From: an uncultured Hungatella sp.
GTDB taxonomy: Bacteria > Bacillota > Clostridia > Lachnospirales > Lachnospiraceae
Direction: 5' to 3'
Assembly (NCBI GenBank): GCA_949879025.1
Contig: CATLBO010000003.1
Location: forward strand, 1 to 64,000
Length of the DNA stretch: 64,000 nt
The notes under the pieces were generated by a model, which was given only the letters and a program-made list of their open reading frames with translations, was not told the origin of the DNA and made no database searches. Below are positions 59,310 to 64,000 of this stretch, piece after piece. A program made the position numbers and the translations under genes. The first letter of the stretch is position 1. Each line of letters begins with the position of its first letter.

Positions 59310-60301
59310 GGTACTCCTTTCAGCAGTTTTCTCACATAATCTCCCAATTCTCCCCAAAGAAGCTGCTCCATGTAAGTATCTTTTCTTCCAAAGCTGCTGT
59401 GGTAAGGCAGTTTCACCCGCATAATCCGTTCCCTTAACATTTTCTGGTGAGACACGTCCAGATATTGTTCAAAAGTTTCCAGTTTGGCAGAAGAAACCCC
59501 GTCTTCTTTTATCGGCATGTACACAATGTCGCACCTGTCCAGCAGCGGAATAACATTACAGATCGCTTGTCCCGTGTCTACGATTATGTACTCATAGCCG
59601 CACTCTGACGCCAGCTGTTCCACCAGCCTTGCCGCTTCCTCCCCGGTAAGCTGTTCCAGATCTTCTGGATATCTTACCGGGGGAATATAATCCATGTCTT
59701 TCCAGTTATATACAATACTTTTCAGCCTTATAACACTGAAACTTTCTTGTCGGAAAAAATACAGTACATCCGATAAATCTCCTTTTCCGTTTTCTCCAAG
59801 CAAGCTTCCGAATCCGGAAAACAGTTCAAACCCTATATAAAGCACCTTTCCGTCTCTGGCCAGCTGCTGTCCCATGGTAAGAGCCAGAGAAGTTTTCAGG
59901 CATCTTGCTACCGGCGAGTATATTCCAAGTATCCTGGCCCTCCTTCCTACTGCCACCAGCATAGGCTGAGGCTTTTCACAATAATATGCCATTATCTCCC
60001 GAATGACACTGTCTGTAGACTGATATTTATATACGCTGGGGTAATCTCCTGTGGACGATACAATCTCCCCCTCCGCCAGGGTGACCACTGACCTGGCTCC
60101 CATATCTTTCAGCTGTTCAGCCGGCACTGACCCGCTGACAAGGAGAATCTCTATAGTATGTTCTTTTGCATACGCCTTTAAAGTCTCCAGTGAAGTAAAC
60201 GGCACCACTGTAAACGGCACCTTTTCCTTTTGGTTTACCACATCAGCAAACCGTTCGGCATAGCAGGCATCCACATCCCAGACCGCCATAATTTTTTCCA
60301 T
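59300..60301 (-). CDS. TadZ/CpaE-like protein (receiver-like N-terminus + ParA/MinD-like domain)
   Basis: ILGIYSPVARCLKTSLALTMGQQLARDGKVLYIGFELFSGFGSLLGENGKGDLSDVLYF; YEYIIVDTGQAICNVIPLLDRCDIVYMPI. Confidence 0.82.
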   Translation of the reverse strand: MEKIMAVWDVDACYAERFADVVNQKEKVPFTVVPFTSLETLKAYAKEHTIEILLVSGSVPAEQLKDMGARSVVTLAEGEIVSSTGDYPSVYKYQSTDSVIREIMAYYCEKPQPMLVAVGRRARILGIYSPVARCLKTSLALTMGQQLARDGKVLYIGFELFSGFGSLLGENGKGDLSDVLYFFRQESFSVIRLKSIVYNWKDMDYIPPVRYPEDLEQLTGEEAARLVEQLASECGYEYIIVDTGQAICNVIPLLDRCDIVYMPIKEDGVSSAKLETFEQYLDVSHQKMLRERIMRVKLPYHSSFGRKDTYMEQLLWGELGDYVRKLLKGVPWK

Positions 60302-60367
60302 GGTACCTCCTGCGATAACCTTTTTAAGCAGTCAGCTTCCTCCAAAATTTTAAATGCCTGATTTTTC

Positions 60368-60907
60368 CTATTTTATTATCATATTCAGCAAATACCACCC
60401 ATACCCTCCAAGCAGACAAACTGCCATAGGGATTACCGCATTTCTCCCGTCTCTTGATGCCTGATAATAAGGCATTGGTTCTTTTGTCAGGAATAACCGC
60501 CTGATATAGGCGAAAAAAAATGTAAGACGCTGATGCAGATTCCTGTACACCAGCATTTTCAGAAAAGCCAGAACGGCTCCAATGAAAAATCCATATAAAA
60601 TAACAGTTGCTCCGTTTTTAAAACCCAGGAAGCCTACGATCAAAGCCATCAGCTTCACATCTCCCGCTCCAATCATGCGGAGACGAAACAGCGGAAACCA
60701 TACTGCCACTACTGCCAAAAGCCGCACTCCGTATAATATCAGCGGCCACATCTTCCCTTCTGCCGGAGCCCTCTGCCATATCAAATACATGCCGCATATA
60801 CAGGCAATGGCGCACAGCCAGTTGGGAATCCTCTGTTCCCGAATATCATACCAGGCTCCCACAGCCAACACGGCCAGCAAAAGCCCTGAATATATAAAAA
60901 TAAACAC
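60368..60907 (-). CDS. A24-family prepilin peptidase (CpaA/TadV-like)
   Basis: VGAWYDIREQRIPNWLC and MIGAGDVKLMALIVGFLG. Confidence 0.88.
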   Translation of the reverse strand: MFIFIYSGLLLAVLAVGAWYDIREQRIPNWLCAIACICGMYLIWQRAPAEGKMWPLILYGVRLLAVVAVWFPLFRLRMIGAGDVKLMALIVGFLGFKNGATVILYGFFIGAVLAFLKMLVYRNLHQRLTFFFAYIRRLFLTKEPMPYYQASRDGRNAVIPMAVCLLGGYGWYLLNMIIK

Positions 60908-61218
60908 TCCCCCCTTCCTTTTCTCTCATCCATCTTTTACAATACGGAAATCTTTGCCCGAAGCGGGCGGTATAGCTGAAATAATCTGACAAAATCTCTG
61001 TGAAATGTGCTGACTGCTCCTTTATTATGCACGGATTTATGTAAAATGTCAATAGGTTTTTCCTTTTTTTCTGCTGTTTTGTCTATTTTTTATCAGTGTC
61101 CGTTGACCATCTGCCTGTTAAATGGTAAAATAGAGTTGATTTCCATGTATAAAAATTCCATTTTGGTAAAATACTGTTTCTATATCAGTATTATAGTTTA
61201 TTCAGGAGATGATGGAAT

Positions 61219-61446
61219 ATGAAACGTGGAAAGAAATTAAGCGCAGCCCTAACCCGCTTTCGGGAAAGACAGGCTCTTCGGGCGCAGATTGAGCAGACCC
61301 GCCACAGCATTGATTCTGCAAGGAATCATTTTGAACAGGTGGTGGACCCCACACTTATTGACTGCTATATCTATGAGCTGAATGCCGCACAGCTGCGGTA
61401 TCAGTTTCTGCTCCGCAGATTTAAAAATCTGGAAATTGATGCATGA
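61219..61446 (+). CDS. DUF2508/YaaL-like protein
   Basis: SIDSARNHFEQVVDPTLIDCYIYELNAAQLRYQFLLRRFKNLEI; RBS-like CAGGAG upstream. Confidence 0.75.
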   Translation: MKRGKKLSAALTRFRERQALRAQIEQTRHSIDSARNHFEQVVDPTLIDCYIYELNAAQLRYQFLLRRFKNLEIDA

Positions 61447-61592
61447 AAGCTGCCCGCTGTCATGAACCTGCTGCGAAGTAATCTTATGCTGGATCTTATC
61501 CGTTTAATGATTATTTCGCAGCCAGTCTTACATTCATGGCAGGGGGCAAAGGGGAAAAGGCAGTAAGATTTATGGAGGAGGAAGAGAAAGTT

Positions 61593-63500
61593 ATGGCACG
61601 CAAGAAAGAACTCGGAACCGGCATTATTACAGAAACCGATCGATATCTTTACGGAGAAGGAACCCATTACAAGATCTATGAGAAACTGGGAGCCCATCCC
61701 AAAACCTATCGGAGAAAAGAGGGGATGTATTTTGCCGTGTGGGCGCCTCATGCCCAGGCAGTCAGCGTTGTGGGCGATTTCAATGACTGGAATCCTGATG
61801 CCACTCCCATGGAGGCTTTGGGATCTTCAGGCATTTACGAAGTATTTGTCCCTGGCCTGGGCATTGGCCAGCTATACAAGTACGCCATCACCGCTGCCAG
61901 CGGAAAAGTTCTGTTTAAGTCCGACCCTTATGCCTTTGAAGCGGAATACCGCCCTGGAACCGCCTCCATCACTGCCGATATATCGGGCTTTGCATGGAAA
62001 GATGACGTGTGGATGAAAAAGAGAAAAGAGACGGATCTTCTTTCCTCGCCGCTTTCTATTTATGAGGTTCATTTAGGTTCCTGGAAAAAGAAAAACAGAG
62101 AAGAGAAAGACGGCTATTATACCTACATAGAAGCCGCCCACGAGCTGGCTGATTATGTAAAAGAGATGGGATACACCCATGTGGAGCTGATGGGAATCGC
62201 AGAGCATCCTTTTGACGGCTCCTGGGGCTATCAGGTAACCGGTTACTATGCTCCCACTTCCCGGTATGGTACAGCCAAAGAGTTTATGTATTTTGTCAAC
62301 TATCTGCACAAGAAAGGCATCGGCGTTATTTTGGACTGGGTTCCTGCCCATTTCCCCAGAGATGCCCACGGACTGGCGGATTTTGACGGGGAGCCTTTGT
62401 ATGAATATGCAGATGCCAGAAAAGGGGAGCATCCTGACTGGGGAACAAAAGTATTTGACTACGAAAAACACGAGGTATCCAATTTCCTTATTGCCAATGC
62501 CCTTTACTGGATTGAGCAGTACCATATTGACGGACTTCGGGTAGATGCCGTTGCTTCCATGTTGTATCTGGACTACGGGCGTTCCGGCGGCAACTGGGTT
62601 CCCAACAAATACGGAGAAAATAAGAATCTGGAAGCCATCGAATTCTTTAAACATTTAAACAGCATTGTAAACCAGCGGTGCAGCGGCGCTATGGTTATCG
62701 CTGAAGAGTCTACAGCATGGCCCATGGTTACAGGGAAGCCAGAGGACGGCGGCCTTGGGTTCCGTTTTAAGTGGAATATGGGATGGATGCACGACTTTTT
62801 GGAGTATATGAAGCTAGATCCCTATTTCCGCAAATATAACCACCACAAAATGACCTTTGGCATGACTTATGCCACCAGTGAGAATTTCATCCTGGTGCTT
62901 TCCCATGACGAAGTTGTACATCTGAAGTGTTCTATGATCAACAAAATGCCAGGACTTCATGACGATAAATTTGCCAACTTAAAAGTAGGCTATACATTTA
63001 TGATGGGGCATCCTGGAAAGAAACTTTTGTTTATGGGACAGGATTTCGGCCAGCTTCATGAGTGGGACGAAAAAGTCTCCCTGGATTGGTATCTGGCTGA
63101 AGAACCGCTTCATAAGGATCTTCAGAATTATTTTAAAGATCTTCTTCATATTTATAAAAAGTATCCGGCTATGTATAATCTGGATTATGACTGGGACGGC
63201 TTCCAATGGATCAATGCCAATGACGGCGACCGCAGTATTTTCAGTTTTATCCGCCGCAGCAAAACCGGTAAGCAGAATCTGCTGTTTGTCTGCAATTTTA
63301 CGCCTGTAGCAAGGCCTGATTACCGGGTGGGTGTTCCCAAACGAGGCAGTTTTTCACTGATTTTGGATCAGACTCACGGCCTGTATAAAACAGGGGATGA
63401 CAAAGTAAGTTACCGCTCCACCAAGTCCGAATGCGACGGGCAGCCATTCTCCTTCGCTTATCCGCTCCCGGCTTACGGAACCGCCATTTTCAGGTTTTAA
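61593..63500 (+). CDS. glgB: 1,4-alpha-glucan branching enzyme
   Basis: YFAVWAPHAQAVSVVGDFNDWN, VELMGIAEHPFDGSWGYQVTGYYAPTSRYG, DGLRVDAVASMLYLDY, LVLSHDEVVH. Start placed at MARKKELG after GGAGGAGGAAGAG. Confidence 0.94.
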   Translation: MARKKELGTGIITETDRYLYGEGTHYKIYEKLGAHPKTYRRKEGMYFAVWAPHAQAVSVVGDFNDWNPDATPMEALGSSGIYEVFVPGLGIGQLYKYAITAASGKVLFKSDPYAFEAEYRPGTASITADISGFAWKDDVWMKKRKETDLLSSPLSIYEVHLGSWKKKNREEKDGYYTYIEAAHELADYVKEMGYTHVELMGIAEHPFDGSWGYQVTGYYAPTSRYGTAKEFMYFVNYLHKKGIGVILDWVPAHFPRDAHGLADFDGEPLYEYADARKGEHPDWGTKVFDYEKHEVSNFLIANALYWIEQYHIDGLRVDAVASMLYLDYGRSGGNWVPNKYGENKNLEAIEFFKHLNSIVNQRCSGAMVIAEESTAWPMVTGKPEDGGLGFRFKWNMGWMHDFLEYMKLDPYFRKYNHHKMTFGMTYATSENFILVLSHDEVVHLKCSMINKMPGLHDDKFANLKVGYTFMMGHPGKKLLFMGQDFGQLHEWDEKVSLDWYLAEEPLHKDLQNYFKDLLHIYKKYPAMYNLDYDWDGFQWINANDGDRSIFSFIRRSKTGKQNLLFVCNFTPVARPDYRVGVPKRGSFSLILDQTHGLYKTGDDKVSYRSTKSECDGQPFSFAYPLPAYGTAIFRF

Positions 63501-63675
63501 GCAGACTATAATAATTAAATACTGTTTCTGTAAAATAGGTGTAAAATCCCTGCAGCAGTCTTCCTGTCCCATATACTGGCAGTCTGCTGCAGGGATTTTA
63601 TGGGTTCATGCTTAGTTTAACGAATTCTGCCTTTGTCTGCACATAATGGCTGCGGTTTTTACACCGTCAATATCA

Positions 63676-63704
63676 TTGACCGCACATATTTCTTGTTGTA
63701 TACT
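63676..63704 (+). promoter_or_regulatory. sigma-A-type promoter
   Basis: TTGACC (63676-63681), 17-bp spacer, TATACT (63699-63704). Confidence 0.65.
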
Positions 63705-63792
63705 GTCTATAGCAATTGGCAGGAATCAAAATATGTACAGATGTACATGTTGCTTATGAGCTGACGGCAAATTTTACGAGGAGGTATTTTAT

Positions 63793-64000
63793 ATGCAAAC
63801 GATCTTGGTTTGTGATGATGATAAACAAATTGTAGAAGCTATAGACATCTATTTAACCGGTGAGGGATTTCAGGTTATAAAAGCTTATGACGGCTATGAT
63901 GCCCTGGAACTTCTGGAAACCAATGAAGTGGATTTAATGATTGTAGATGTTATGATGCCTGGTTTGGACGGAATCCGCACCACCCTGAAAGTCCGCGAAA
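63793..64000 (+). CDS. Response regulator receiver domain (truncated at window edge)
   Basis: MQTILVCDDDKQIVEAIDIYLTGEGFQVIKAYDGYDALELLETNEVDLMIVDVMMPGLDGIRTTLKVRE; GAGGAGG upstream. Absent from ORF track because it has no stop in the window. Confidence 0.9.
   Translation, partial: MQTILVCDDDKQIVEAIDIYLTGEGFQVIKAYDGYDALELLETNEVDLMIVDVMMPGLDGIRTTLKVRE

Noticed and set aside
62073-62654. 193-aa minus-strand ORF
   Set aside because: Antisense to glgB.
1-64000. tRNA, rRNA, transposase, phage or integron genes
   Set aside because: Looked for and none recognised; short non-coding RNAs could still be missed by eye.

Overview
This is a gene-dense chromosomal window, mostly minus-strand, that looks like a spore-forming Clostridia (Lachnospiraceae-like) genome; the lineage is inferred from gene families and not tested. 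Most of it is housekeeping: RlmD (cut by the left edge), YhaM-like nuclease, MutS2 plus a two-component system, Prs, helicase-loader (DnaI/DnaC-like) and DnaD-like genes, MurC, a PBP1A-type enzyme, AroK, a CBS/DRTGG-type pyrophosphatase, glucokinase, transketolase, Pgi, MtnN, a lactose/cellobiose-type PTS with a BglG/LicR-like regulator, MurG, a sigma factor, HIT, rhomboid, GlgB, and a response regulator cut by the right edge. The main accessory system is a Tad/Flp-type pilus locus (about 50.5-60.9 kb, minus strand). It has a 58-aa Flp-like pilin missing from the ORF track, two prepilin peptidases, a TadC-like protein with a large extra domain, a TadE-like protein with two tandem Cys/His motifs, and an FHA protein. 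The strongest non-coding signal is a cluster of four exact DnaA boxes plus near-matches in the 272-bp gap between murC and the dnaD/helicase-loader genes. Other points of interest are a probable HtrA pseudoprotease, a LysM protein with an MPN/JAMM-like domain lacking the metal-binding motif, a sigma/anti-sigma-like pair split by a convergent murG, a 38-bp tandem repeat beside a 20-bp perfect hairpin, and a G-quadruplex/hairpin element after the PTS IIB gene. No rRNA, tRNA, CRISPR array or transposase was recognised. All calls are from reading the sequence and recalling families; no searches were run.
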